NCBI RefSeq assembly: GCF_000761485.1
Contig: NZ_JPMX01000042.1
Coordinates: 25,230-89,229, forward strand
Direction: 5' to 3'
DNA from: Modestobacter caceresii
Lineage (GTDB): Bacteria; Actinomycetota; Actinomycetes; Mycobacteriales; Geodermatophilaceae
Length of the DNA: 64,000 nucleotides
Of the stretch, positions 43,428-52,358 are shown one piece after another. Position 1 is the first letter of the stretch. Every line of letters begins with the position of its first letter. The notes under the pieces are model-generated. The model did no database searches. It was not told the origin of the DNA and saw nothing but the letters and a program-made list of their open reading frames with translations. Made by a program: the position numbers and the translations under genes.

Positions 43428-44087
43428 TCAGGCGTAGGCAGGGTAGCCGTAGCTGATCAGCGCCTGCTCCTCCCAGGGGCGGGCGTACCGGCGCACGAAG
43501 CGCTCGGGGTAGGGCAGCGAGAAGGGGTGGTCGCCCTCGACCGTCTGCGGCACACCGCGGGTCACCGAGGTCACCAGCCCCACGTGGTGCGGGCGGTTGA
43601 CCTCCCCCCGGGAGTAGAAGACCAGCGCCCCGGGCTCCGGGTCCGAGCCCACCCGGCCGTCGCGCTGCAGCTCCGCGTAGAGGGTCACGGGGTCGGCCGT
43701 CCGCTGCACCCCGTTCTCGCGCAGCAACCAGGTGACGTAGACGGCGCTCCACGGCTCCGACGTCTCACCGAACCAGGCGCGCCACGGGCTGCCGAGCAGC
43801 CGGCGCCCGGCGGTCCGGTCGGCCTCGGCCAGCACCGCGTCCAGGGAGCCGGGCACCAGCTCGGACGGCGCCGGCGTCTCCGGGGGCGGCGCCGTCACCG
43901 GCGGGACGTCGGGCTGCCCCGACCGGGACAGCCCCGCCACGACAGCCGCACCACCGGCGAGGACGGCGCCGCCCCCGAGCAGGAACGTGCGACGGCTGAC
44001 CGGCCGCCGACCGGAGGCCGGGGCGTCCCGGCCGTCGGGGCCGGTCGGCTGGTCGCCGCGCAGGGACGGGGCGTGCGGGTCGATCAC
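43428..44087 (-). CDS. Tat-exported CHAP-like protein with Cys to Ser at the active site
   Basis: 219 residues. A Tat signal (VSRRTFLLGGGAVLAGGAAVV) near residues 30-50 follows a hydrophilic leader. The domain has the CHAP layout: SEPWSAVYVTWLLRENGV where active amidases have PWCAxFVSW, then PGALVFYSRGEVNRPHHVGLVTSV with the His, and TVEGDHP. The Cys is Ser, so it is likely inactive as a peptidase, or uses Ser. Possible wall- or polymer-binding role. GTG overlaps the lyase-like gene stop. Confidence 0.78.
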   Translation of the reverse strand: MIDPHAPSLRGDQPTGPDGRDAPASGRRPVSRRTFLLGGGAVLAGGAAVVAGLSRSGQPDVPPVTAPPPETPAPSELVPGSLDAVLAEADRTAGRRLLGSPWRAWFGETSEPWSAVYVTWLLRENGVQRTADPVTLYAELQRDGRVGSDPEPGALVFYSRGEVNRPHHVGLVTSVTRGVPQTVEGDHPFSLPYPERFVRRYARPWEEQALISYGYPAYA

Positions 44088-45235
44088 GCCGACGCCCCGT
44101 TCCGGTAGGAGCCCGGGTCTGCTTCCTCGACCGTGCGGGCGATCTTGTGGCCGGTGTGCCAGAGGGTCACCCGGTCGAAGCGGCCGGCCACGCGGTAGAG
44201 CTGCATGTCGGTCCGGTGGGCCTCGGAGTCCGGCCGGAGGAGCACCCGGGGGACCCGGAGCCGGCCGTCGGCGAGCTGCATCGGACGGACCGCCGTCGAC
44301 TCGCCCTGGTTGAGGTGGCACTCCACCCAGCCGGACGCGATGGACGACGACGCCCGGACCCGGAACACCACGTCGGTCCACTGCCCGCGGCGGTAGGGCA
44401 GCGAGAGGAAGGGGACCGGGTCGCCGGGGTTCAGCTCGTTGCCCCGCACGCTGAACTCGTCGATCGGGTCGCCGGGCGTGCGGCGCTCGGTGTGCAGCAC
44501 GAACGGGGAGCCCTGCTCGTACGGCGGCCCGTAGAACTGGAAGACCGCGATGTAGCCGGACGCCTCGCCGCCGGGGCGGAGCACGCCGTCCCGGGGGTGG
44601 ACGGAGGGGAAGTCGTCAGGGGGCAGGAACGCGAACCCGACGCAGAACTCGTCGCCCTCGCGGATGTTGGACCTGCTCGAGGACTGGAACCGCACGGTGG
44701 ACGACGTCGGCTGGTCGCGGTCGCCCCGCGCGCTGTCGGGCACGGAGACCCGGACGGCCCGCCGCGCCGGCCCGAGGACCGGGTCGGGCTCGACGGAGGC
44801 GTACTCGGCCCCGACGACCGCGGTGTTGCTGGCCAGCCACTGCTCGGTCGAACCGCTGTAGTCCGCGGCCCAGGCGAGCTCCTCCCGCCATCCGCCGGCG
44901 GACTCCGCACGCACGGCGTCCCGGTCGTTGGCGGTGACGACGGCGATGTAGGGCGCCTCCACCCGGATGCCGTCCACGACCGCCGAGGCGGTGATCCAGA
45001 ACAGTGCATCGGCCGGTGCGGGCACCTCGGGGTCGACCAGCTTGCGCGTGGTGTCCCAGCGGACGGCGTACGTCCGGTCGCCGACCCGTTCGGCCGGCCG
45101 GGTCCCGAACTCCGGATCGCCGATGGCGACCGTGACATCGCCCACCCTGCTGCCGCCGCGCACCTCGACCCGCACCACGACCGTGCCCCGCACCCGGGCC
45201 CCGGGAGCAGGGTCCAGGACGGCGATCGAGGCCAT
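44084..45235 (-). CDS. Polysaccharide lyase-like protein with N-terminal Ig-like domain
   Basis: 383 residues. Residues 1-105 form an Ig-like beta domain (VLDPAPGARVRGTVVVRVEVRGG). The remaining part resembles the heparin-lyase type jelly-roll family: VRFQSSSRSNIREGDEFCVGFAFLPPDDF in the first strand set, FQFYGPPYEQGSPFVLH, and LPYRRGQWTDVVFRVRAS. No clear signal peptide, so export is unexplained. It may trim or bind the polymer made by the cluster. ATG with GGAGGAG upstream. Confidence 0.75.
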   Translation of the reverse strand: MASIAVLDPAPGARVRGTVVVRVEVRGGSRVGDVTVAIGDPEFGTRPAERVGDRTYAVRWDTTRKLVDPEVPAPADALFWITASAVVDGIRVEAPYIAVVTANDRDAVRAESAGGWREELAWAADYSGSTEQWLASNTAVVGAEYASVEPDPVLGPARRAVRVSVPDSARGDRDQPTSSTVRFQSSSRSNIREGDEFCVGFAFLPPDDFPSVHPRDGVLRPGGEASGYIAVFQFYGPPYEQGSPFVLHTERRTPGDPIDEFSVRGNELNPGDPVPFLSLPYRRGQWTDVVFRVRASSSIASGWVECHLNQGESTAVRPMQLADGRLRVPRVLLRPDSEAHRTDMQLYRVAGRFDRVTLWHTGHKIARTVEEADPGSYRNGASA

Positions 45236-45542
45236 GCTCCTCCTCCGGGCGGTGCGTGCGACGGTGTCACGGCGGGCCCTGGGCCAGGGAAGTCGCCTTC
45301 GGTCCAGGGTACGTGCCGACCCGGCCACGCCTGCCTCTGTCGGTCACCGGTGGACGGGGACGGGGTCGACGGTGCGTGCGCTGTCGCGGCGCCATCCCCC
45401 GATCGGGTGACACCCGGACGGGATCGGCCACAGGTCTTCCCTGGCATCTGCGTTCGGTGGAGGCTAGTTTTCCGGTACACCTGTTGCGGTCCTGCGGCTC
45501 GGTGCCGACCACCCGTCCCGGTTCTCATGGAGGGCCTAGCCC
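45236..45542. other. 307-nt divergent promoter region inside the EPS locus
   Basis: No gene seen. It separates the minus-strand set ending at 40105 from the plus-strand set starting at 45543. A TAGTTT -10-like box lies at 45465-45470 for the plus strand. The words CCAGGGAAG (45284-45292) and CTTCCCTGG (45436-45444) are widely spaced complements. Confidence 0.55.
45465..45470 (+). promoter_or_regulatory. -10-like box TAGTTT
   Basis: Lies 72 nt upstream of the GTG of the secreted hydrolase gene, in the A+T-richest part of the gap. No clear -35. Confidence 0.4.
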
Positions 45543-46463
45543 GTGTCCCGAGTCCGCCCGGACGTCCCCGCGTCCGACCTGTCCGCCGTCCGCTCGCCCC
45601 TGGCCAGTCGCCGCACCGTCCTGCTGGGTGCCGCTGCCGGGCTCGCCGGCGTGGCCGTCGCGGCTCGGCCCGCCCAGGCGGCCCCGGTCTACACCCCCAT
45701 CCCGAAGCTGCCGGGTGAGGTGTCCCGGACCGACACCCGGACCACCCGGATCGGGAAGAAGAAGTTCGAGGTCATCGACGTCGTGTGGGGCAAGGACCGG
45801 GCCCGACTCTACGTGCCGTGGGCGACCCCGCCGAAGGCGCCGAAGCCCGGCGCGGTGGCCTGGATGTACCACTCGAACGGCAGCACGCACACCGCCCTCG
45901 ACGGCGCCTACGCCTACCCCGGCATGCTGATGGTCGACCGGGGTGCGGTCTGTGTCTGCCCGAACTTCGGTGGCAGCACGTGGACCACGCAGGCCGCCCT
46001 CACCCACCAGGTGAACTGGGACAAGTACATGAGCGGCGTGTTCAACATCGGCGTCGCCTTCGCCCGCGCGAACTCCGGCGGTGGCTCGCTGATGACCTAC
46101 GCCTACGCGAAGGACATGGTCCGCGGGATGCGCGGGATCTACCTCGCGAACGCGACCTACGACATGGAGGACCTCTACGCCCGGGACCCCGGGCGGATCG
46201 GTCCGGTCTACGGGAACGACCCGGCGCTCGTCGCGGCGACGAACCCCGCCCGCCTGCCGCAGAGCGCATGGGCGGGCAAGCGGGTGAAGACCGTGGTCTC
46301 CCTCGTGGACCCGGTCGTGCCGCCGGAGAAGCACGGCCTCGCGCTGGCAGCTCTCGCGAAGCCGGTCGCGGCCGACGTGCGGGTCCAGTACCACGAGCAG
46401 GGGCACACCGTGCCGGGTTGGACGCACTCCGACATGGCCGCCACCTTCTCCTCCTGGCTGTGA
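45543..46463 (+). CDS. Tat-exported alpha/beta-hydrolase-like protein
   Basis: 306 residues. A Tat signal (SRRTVLLGAAAGLAGVAVAARPAQA) near 21-46. The mature protein has an alpha/beta-hydrolase order: YHSNGSTH near 118, a GGGSLMTYAY segment that may hold the nucleophile Ser near 180, SLVDPVVPPEKHG for the acid, and HEQGHTVPGW for the His. The nucleophile motif is not a classic GxSxG, so activity is uncertain. Could deacylate the exported polymer. GTG start. Confidence 0.7.
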   Translation: MSRVRPDVPASDLSAVRSPLASRRTVLLGAAAGLAGVAVAARPAQAAPVYTPIPKLPGEVSRTDTRTTRIGKKKFEVIDVVWGKDRARLYVPWATPPKAPKPGAVAWMYHSNGSTHTALDGAYAYPGMLMVDRGAVCVCPNFGGSTWTTQAALTHQVNWDKYMSGVFNIGVAFARANSGGGSLMTYAYAKDMVRGMRGIYLANATYDMEDLYARDPGRIGPVYGNDPALVAATNPARLPQSAWAGKRVKTVVSLVDPVVPPEKHGLALAALAKPVAADVRVQYHEQGHTVPGWTHSDMAATFSSWL

Positions 46464-46551
46464 GCGGGAGCCCACTGCCCCATGTCCGTTGCACCGAGGC
46501 CCCGTCCGCTGTCCCGTGGGCGGCGACACCCATGACCGCGCGAGGAGCGAT

Positions 46552-47649
46552 GTGCGTCGGGCCGCACGCTGGAGTGCCTGGCGACGGGCACTGCCGGCCG
46601 TGACCGGCCGCCGGCCCCTGCGTCCGGCGGCCGCTGGGACCGACCCCGAGCAGCGCCTGGTGGTGCTGCACTCCCTGCGCGAGCCGGACGGCACCACGCA
46701 GTACGCCGACCAGATGGTCCAGGGCGCCGCCCCGGACGTGGACATCCGCTTCTTCGACTGGCAGACGGGGCTGTTCGGCCGGTACGACGTGCTGCACGTG
46801 CACTGGCCGGAGCTGCTCATCCGCGACAGCCGGCGGCCGTGGCTGCGCTTCGTGAAGCGCCGGCTGCTGGAGCTGCTGCTCCTCCGGCTGCGGCTGCGGC
46901 GGATCCCGCTGGTGTGGACGGCGCACAACCTCAGTCCGCACGAGCAGGGCAGTCGAGCCGACCACCGGTCGCTGGACCGGTTCTACCGGCACGTCGACCT
47001 GGTGATCCGGCTGAACCCGGCCAGTCCGGTCACCGCCGGACGCGAGACGGTGACGATCCCGCACGGCCACTACCGGCAGCCCTTCGCCCAGTACCCGCAG
47101 CCCGAGGCGGAGCCGGGGCGGGTCCTCTACTTCGGCATCATCCGGCCGTACAAGGGCGTCGACGTCCTCATCGACGCCTTCCGGGGCATCGACCGGGCCG
47201 ACCTCCGGTTGCGGATCGTGGGCAACCCGCACCCCGGCCAGGCCGAGTTGGTGCAGGAGGCGTGCGAGGGCGACCCGCGCATCGACACCCTGCTCCGGCT
47301 CGTGAGCGACCAGGAGCTGGTCGACGAGATCCGCCGATCGCAGCTGGTGGTCCTGCCCTACCGCGGGAGCATGCACAACTCCGGGTCCCTCTTCGCGGCG
47401 CTGTCCCTCGGTCGGCCGGTCCTCGTACCGGAGTCGCCGACCAACGCGGCGCTGTCGGAGGAGGTTGGCTCGGAGTGGATCCTGCAGTACACCGGTGAGC
47501 TGACCCCCCAGGTGCTCGAGGCGGCGATCGCCGCCACGGCGACCGGCCAGGACGGGGAGCCGCGGCTCGACGACCGCGACTGGGAGCGGATCGGGCTCCG
47601 CCACCGCGACGCCTACCGCCGGGCCCGAGTGCTCAGCGGGCGAGGGTGA
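46552..47649 (+). CDS. GT4-like glycosyltransferase
   Basis: 365 residues. The GTG at 46552 has a GAGGAG site; earlier codons look non-coding. VLHVHWPELLIRD and VWTAHNLSPHEQ in the N-terminal domain, then VLYFGIIRPYKGVDVLIDAF and LPYRGSMHNSGSLFAALSLGRPVLVPE in the nucleotide-sugar domain. Similar in style to GumH/EPS mannosyl-type transferases. Stop overlaps the flippase start. Confidence 0.87.
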   Translation: MRRAARWSAWRRALPAVTGRRPLRPAAAGTDPEQRLVVLHSLREPDGTTQYADQMVQGAAPDVDIRFFDWQTGLFGRYDVLHVHWPELLIRDSRRPWLRFVKRRLLELLLLRLRLRRIPLVWTAHNLSPHEQGSRADHRSLDRFYRHVDLVIRLNPASPVTAGRETVTIPHGHYRQPFAQYPQPEAEPGRVLYFGIIRPYKGVDVLIDAFRGIDRADLRLRIVGNPHPGQAELVQEACEGDPRIDTLLRLVSDQELVDEIRRSQLVVLPYRGSMHNSGSLFAALSLGRPVLVPESPTNAALSEEVGSEWILQYTGELTPQVLEAAIAATATGQDGEPRLDDRDWERIGLRHRDAYRRARVLSGRG

Positions 47650-49259
47650 ACGCGGAGCCACGAGCGGGGGAGGGCCCGGGGCTCGGCGCACGAGCCTCCC
47701 GGGGTGCTGCCGTCACCCTGGGCGGCCAGGGGATCCGCGTGCTCGTCCAGCTGGTGGGCATCGCCGTCCTCGCCCGGCTGCTCGACCCCGAGGACTACGG
47801 GCTCATCGCGATCGTGGCCCTGATCGTCGGCTTCGGTGAGCTGTTCCGGGACTTCGGGCTCTCCTCGGCCGCCGTCCAGGCCAAGACGCTCTCCGACGGG
47901 CAGCGCGACAACCTGTTCTGGCTCAACACCGGCATGGGCGCGGTCCTGGCCGTGCTCGTCTGCGCCGCGTCGCCGTTGATCGCGATGGCCTTCGACGACG
48001 ACCGGCTCACGCTCGTCGCCGTCGTCATGTCCGCCACGTTCCTGCTGAACGGGGTGTCCACCCAGTACCGGGCGATGCACACCCGGCACCTGCGGTTCGG
48101 CAAGCTGGCTCTCTCCGAGATCGGCGGGCAGGTCGCCGGGGTGGTCGTCGGCATCGTGCTCGCCGTCCTCGGGGCCGGCTACTGGGCGCTGGTCGCCCAG
48201 CAGCTCACCCAAGGGCTGGTCGCGCAGGTGTTCCTGGTCGCCACCAACCGGTGGCTGCCGGGCTGGGTGGACCGGAGCGCGTCGGTCCGGCCCTTCATCG
48301 GGTACGGCATGCCGCTGCTCGGCTCCCACCTGCTCAACTACGTGGGCCGGAACATGGACACCCTCGTGCTGGGTGCGCGCTTCGGTGCCGCGCCCGTCGG
48401 GCTCTACAACCGCGCCTTCCAGCTGGTCATGATGCCGTTGCTGCAGGTCCAGGCACCGGCGACCCGCGTGGCCCTGCCGGTCCTCTCCCGGCTGCAGGAC
48501 GACCGGAAGCGGTTCGCCGAGTTCATCAGCTTCGGCCAGGTCGCGCTGCTCACCCTGATCGGCGGTCTGTTCGCCGTGCTGTTCGCGCAGGCCGAGTCCG
48601 TGGTGTTCGTGATGCTCGGGTCCCAGTGGACGGAGGCGGTGCCGATCTTCCGGGTGCTGCTCGTCGCCGGGTTCTTCCAGGCCGCCACCTACGCCATCTC
48701 CTGGGTCTTCCTGGCCAAGGGGCTGACGCGCTCGCAGTTCGTCTACGCGTTGGTGACCAGGCCCGTGCTCGCCGTCATCATCGTGGTCGGCTCCGCCTGG
48801 GGGCTGCAGGGCGTGGCGGTGGGCTACGCGATCGGGGTGGCCCTGTCCTGGCCGGTGGCGCTGCTGTGGATCGCGCGCGTCTCCGACGCCCCTGCCGGGC
48901 GGATGTTCGGCAACGGGCTCCGCACCGGGCTCGTCTTCAGCACCGCCTCGGCGCTGTCCTTCCTGTCCACGATGGCGCTGCCGGACGACGCGCATGCGCT
49001 GCGCCTGGTCGTCGGGGTCCTCGCCGTCCTCGGTTCGACCGGCCTCATCGCGCTCGTCTGGCCGACGTTCCGGCGCGACCTGCGCGGCATCGCGGGGATG
49101 CGCAGGTCCCTCCGGCGCGGCTCCGGCCGTCCGGCCACCCGGTCCCCGGGCGATGCCGACGCACCCACCGGCCGGACCGCCGACCCGACCACCCTCAGCC
49201 TCACCGGTGCGGCTGCCACTGACCCGATCACGACCCCGAAGGCGGGTATGGACGCATGA
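47646..49259 (+). CDS. Lipid-linked oligosaccharide flippase, Wzx/polysaccharide transport type
   Basis: 537 residues with about 13-14 membrane helices. GAAVTLGGQGIRVLVQLVGIAVLARLLDPEDYG at the start is the MOP-superfamily (WzxC-like) pattern. It moves undecaprenyl-linked repeat units to the outer face for polymerisation by the 59354-60844 product. A Pro/Thr-rich hydrophilic tail of about 50 residues ends the protein. GTG and ATGA overlaps join it to both neighbours. Confidence 0.92.
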   Translation: MNAEPRAGEGPGLGARASRGAAVTLGGQGIRVLVQLVGIAVLARLLDPEDYGLIAIVALIVGFGELFRDFGLSSAAVQAKTLSDGQRDNLFWLNTGMGAVLAVLVCAASPLIAMAFDDDRLTLVAVVMSATFLLNGVSTQYRAMHTRHLRFGKLALSEIGGQVAGVVVGIVLAVLGAGYWALVAQQLTQGLVAQVFLVATNRWLPGWVDRSASVRPFIGYGMPLLGSHLLNYVGRNMDTLVLGARFGAAPVGLYNRAFQLVMMPLLQVQAPATRVALPVLSRLQDDRKRFAEFISFGQVALLTLIGGLFAVLFAQAESVVFVMLGSQWTEAVPIFRVLLVAGFFQAATYAISWVFLAKGLTRSQFVYALVTRPVLAVIIVVGSAWGLQGVAVGYAIGVALSWPVALLWIARVSDAPAGRMFGNGLRTGLVFSTASALSFLSTMALPDDAHALRLVVGVLAVLGSTGLIALVWPTFRRDLRGIAGMRRSLRRGSGRPATRSPGDADAPTGRTADPTTLSLTGAAATDPITTPKAGMDA

Positions 49260-50509
49260 CCAAGGCCATCGAGCGCGCGCACCGGATCTGGCGACGGGCG
49301 GTGGTGGCATCGGGGCTGCCCAGCCTCGTCGACCGCCGGATCGTCCGGTCCCGGGTGCGCGCCGAGCCGCGCGACCGGAGCAGGCACCTGCTCCTCGCCG
49401 CGCCCGGCGGCGGCAACGTCGGGGACCAGGCGATGCTCGAGGCGGTGCTGGAGAACACCGCCGGCCCGGTGACCCTGGTCGTGCCCGACCGCGCGTCGGT
49501 GGAGCTGCCCGAGGAGTTCCGGCAGCGCGTGGAGGTGCTGGAGATCCCGCACCTGGTGTACGGGACCGGAGCCGACCACCGGGCATCGGTGGCGTCGTTC
49601 GGCCGGGCTCTCGCGGGTGCGGCCCAGCTGTCCGTCCTGGGCGCGGACGTGATGGACGGCCGGTACTCGCTGCCGGCGTCGGCGCGCCGGTCGAACCTCG
49701 CCCGGGCGGCCGCTCTCGCCGGGGTCGAGACCCGGGTCATCGGGTTCAGCTGGAGCGACCGCGCACGGGTCGCGGCTCGGCGGTCGCTGGCTGCCGCGGC
49801 CCGGGACGGGGTGCGCCTGCTGCTCCGCGACCCCATCTCCGCCGAGCGGGCCCGCCGTGACGGGATCACCCCGGTGGAGGAGGTCGCAGACGTCGTCTTC
49901 GCCGCCCGGAGCGTGGACGGCTCCGCGGCCGACGAGCTGCTGCAGCACGTCACCCGGCCGGTCGCGCTGGTCAACGTCAGCGGGCTGCTCGCCGGCCGGG
50001 TGGACCAGACCGAGGAGTACGTCCGCGTCGTGGAGGCGCTGCTGCAGCGGGGCCTGCACGTGCTGGTCCTCCCGCACGTCGACCGAGCGCAGAGCGGCGA
50101 CATGGAGGCCTGCGCCGCGCTGATGGCGCGGGTGGGCGAGCTCCCCGACGTCAGCGGCGTGCCGTCGATCCTGACCCCGGCGCAGGTCCGCGGGCTGACC
50201 GCGCGGGCGAGCATCGCGGTGACCGGGCGCATGCACCTGGCGGTGATGTCGCTGCTGCACGGCGTGCCGGCGATCACCCTGGCGTCCCAGGGCAAGGTCG
50301 AGGGCCTCATGCAGCTGTTCGGGACGCCGGAGCTGCGCATCGACGCGGTCCCGGGCTTCTCGGCGGTCGTGGTCGACGTGGTCGACCAGGTCCTCCCTGC
50401 GGACTCGGCAGCCCGGCAGTCCATCCGGCAGGCGCTCCCGGGCGTCGTGACGATGGCGCAGCGCAACACGGTCGACCTGCTGGCCTCCGCCCCCACCGGG
50501 CAGGCGTAG
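49256..50509 (+). CDS. Polysaccharide pyruvyl transferase family protein (TAG stop)
   Basis: 417 residues. LLLAAPGGGNVGDQAMLEAVLE near 43-62 and SIAVTGRMHLAVMSLLHGVPAITLASQGKVEGLM in the C-terminal part are the family blocks. It would add pyruvate ketals to the repeat unit. The stop is TAG (50507-50509) and the next gene starts with ATG in the same frame immediately after it, so UAG read-through would yield a fused protein. Confidence 0.88.
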   Translation: MTKAIERAHRIWRRAVVASGLPSLVDRRIVRSRVRAEPRDRSRHLLLAAPGGGNVGDQAMLEAVLENTAGPVTLVVPDRASVELPEEFRQRVEVLEIPHLVYGTGADHRASVASFGRALAGAAQLSVLGADVMDGRYSLPASARRSNLARAAALAGVETRVIGFSWSDRARVAARRSLAAAARDGVRLLLRDPISAERARRDGITPVEEVADVVFAARSVDGSAADELLQHVTRPVALVNVSGLLAGRVDQTEEYVRVVEALLQRGLHVLVLPHVDRAQSGDMEACAALMARVGELPDVSGVPSILTPAQVRGLTARASIAVTGRMHLAVMSLLHGVPAITLASQGKVEGLMQLFGTPELRIDAVPGFSAVVVDVVDQVLPADSAARQSIRQALPGVVTMAQRNTVDLLASAPTGQA

Positions 50510-51061
50510 ATGGCCGGCAGGCTGCGGGGCGCGTTGGCCAGCACGGTGGCCGCCAGCCCGGTCTGGGCGCCGCGCACCAGGGCGCGCCTGCTCCGGGCGC
50601 TGGGCGTCCGGGTGCACGGCAGCGCCCGGGTCTACCCGTGGATCCGCTTCGTGGGCGGCGTCGACCACCTGGAGATCGGCCGGGGCGCGTTCGTCAACGT
50701 CAACGCCACGATCGGGGCCAACGCCCGCGTCGTCATCGGCGACCGGGTCCACCTCGGCCCCGGGGTCAGCCTGCTGCCCACCTCCCACGAGATCGGGCCG
50801 CGGGAGCAGCGCGCCGGGGCACCGGTCAGCGCCCCGATCACGATCGGGGCCGGCGCCTGGCTCGGCGCCGGCGTCACCGTCCTGGGCGGGGTGACCATCG
50901 GTGAGGGCTGCGTCATCGCCGCCGGCACCCTGGTCAGCGCCGACACCCAGCCCGACGGCGTCTACGGTGGGGTGCCGGCACGGCTGATCCGGCGCCTGGG
51001 CCCCTCGGGTTCGGAGCCGGCACCGTCGCTGGCGGAGCCGGCGTCCTCCCCGGTCGAGTGA
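50510..51061 (+). CDS. Hexapeptide-repeat acyltransferase (LbH, serine acetyltransferase-like)
   Basis: 183 residues. Left-handed beta-helix repeats from about residue 55 (LEIGRGAFVNVNATIGANARVVIGDRVHLGPGV), a catalytic-type His in LLPTSHEIG, then APITIGAGAWLGAGVTVLGGVTIGEG and the closing GVYGGVPARLIRRLG. Probably O- or N-acetylates a sugar of the EPS. ATG directly follows the TAG of the preceding gene. Confidence 0.9.
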   Translation: MAGRLRGALASTVAASPVWAPRTRARLLRALGVRVHGSARVYPWIRFVGGVDHLEIGRGAFVNVNATIGANARVVIGDRVHLGPGVSLLPTSHEIGPREQRAGAPVSAPITIGAGAWLGAGVTVLGGVTIGEGCVIAAGTLVSADTQPDGVYGGVPARLIRRLGPSGSEPAPSLAEPASSPVE

Positions 51062-51084
51062 ACGCCGTCCCCGGTCAAGTGAAC
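51048..51084 (+). repeat. 16-bp direct repeat across the acyltransferase stop
   Basis: CCCCGGTCGAGTGAAC at 51048-51063 and CCCCGGTCAAGTGAAC at 51069-51084, one difference, 21-bp period. The first copy contains the TGA stop. Confidence 0.6.
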
Positions 51085-51142
51085 CTGTCCCGGGTCAGCC
51101 GTCCGATGATCACGGTCCCCTCGTCGCCGGTGTACCGGCTGT

Positions 51143-51148
51143 TAGGGT
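51143..51148 (+). promoter_or_regulatory. -10-like box TAGGGT
   Basis: In the 175-nt gap before the acyltransferase gene at 51237, preceded by an A+T-richer stretch. No convincing -35. Confidence 0.4.
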
Positions 51149-51236
51149 CCGCGCGGATGACCAACAGGTCACCACGGGATCACATGACCGGACACGGTCG
51201 GGCGACGGACCAGGCCGTAGGAAGAACGGATCCTCG

Positions 51237-52358
51237 ATGAGCGCCCACAGCACAGCCCCGACGACGGGGCGGTTCGCGTGGCTCGAGCCCGTCAAGGGCC
51301 TGGCCATCTTCATGGTCATCGCCTACCACGTGACCCTGTACCTGAAGACCGCTGACGTCGACGCGGTGCTCGGCCGGGCCAAGGCCGTCTTCGAGCTCTT
51401 CCCGATGCCCGCGTTCTTCCTCATCGCCGGGATCTTCGCCGGCCGGCACGGGGCCACGAAGTTCCGTGCCCTGTGGAAGCGCCGGCTCCTGCCGCTGCTG
51501 TACCTCTACGTCCTGTGGTCGATCATCCGGACCGTCTTCTACTTCGTCGTCCCCGGGCTCAACGGCGAGCTCGGTGAGATCCCCGCGACCGACCCGCTGG
51601 CGCTGCCGCTCATCCTGTTCTGGCCGAGCAGCAGCTACTGGTTCCTCTACGCCCTCTTCCTGTTCACGCTCGGCCGCTGGCTGATCGCCCGTGCACCGGT
51701 CTGGGCACAGCTGGCCGGCTCGGGTCTGGTCTCCACCCTCTTCACCAGCGGCCTGGTCGACGCGCACAACATCGGCTGGAACCGGGTTGGCGCACTGTTC
51801 TTCTTCTTCGTGCTGGGCGCGGTGTTCTCCCGGGAGATCCGGGACCTCGTCGAGCGGGCGCGGCCGGTGCACCTCGGGATCGCGTTCGCCGCCCTCCTCG
51901 TGTCCACCGCGCTGATCGTCCTGGGCTTCCGCTGGGTCCCGCTGGTGGTGCTCGTCGGGCAGCTCTCCGCCGTGGCCGTCGGCATCCTGCTCACGCGGTA
52001 CCTGGTCCGGCTGCCGGGCTTCGGCATCTTCACCTCGATGGGCACCGCCAGCCTGAAGCTGTACCTGCTGCACCTCTACGTCATCGTCTCGGCGACCGCG
52101 CTGATCGCGCTGCTGGACCCGGCGTGGCCGCGGTGGGTCGACGTCGGCGTGCAGACGGCGCTGGTGGTCCTCACCGTCCTCGCGTCGTTCGGTCTCGCCC
52201 GGCTCACCAGCCGGGTCCGCTGGCTGTACGCGCCACCGGCCTTCCTCCGCGGTCCCCGTCCCCGCGGGGTGCGGCAGGACCCCACCCCCAACGACCCGGA
52301 GGCGGCGGTCAGCCCGCAGCGCGACCTCACGCCCCGGCCCACCGAGACGAGGGAATGA
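51237..52358 (+). CDS. Integral membrane acyltransferase (Acyl_transf_3 / OafA type)
   Basis: 373 residues with about ten helices. WLEPVKGLAIFMVIAYHVTLYL at the N-terminus carries the conserved catalytic His of the family, followed by PMPAFFLIAGIFAGRHG and an Arg-rich loop. It transfers an acyl group, often acetyl, to a sugar at or through the membrane. Pro-rich cytoplasmic tail of about 45 residues. Stop overlaps the next gene (ATGA). Confidence 0.88.
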   Translation: MSAHSTAPTTGRFAWLEPVKGLAIFMVIAYHVTLYLKTADVDAVLGRAKAVFELFPMPAFFLIAGIFAGRHGATKFRALWKRRLLPLLYLYVLWSIIRTVFYFVVPGLNGELGEIPATDPLALPLILFWPSSSYWFLYALFLFTLGRWLIARAPVWAQLAGSGLVSTLFTSGLVDAHNIGWNRVGALFFFFVLGAVFSREIRDLVERARPVHLGIAFAALLVSTALIVLGFRWVPLVVLVGQLSAVAVGILLTRYLVRLPGFGIFTSMGTASLKLYLLHLYVIVSATALIALLDPAWPRWVDVGVQTALVVLTVLASFGLARLTSRVRWLYAPPAFLRGPRPRGVRQDPTPNDPEAAVSPQRDLTPRPTETRE

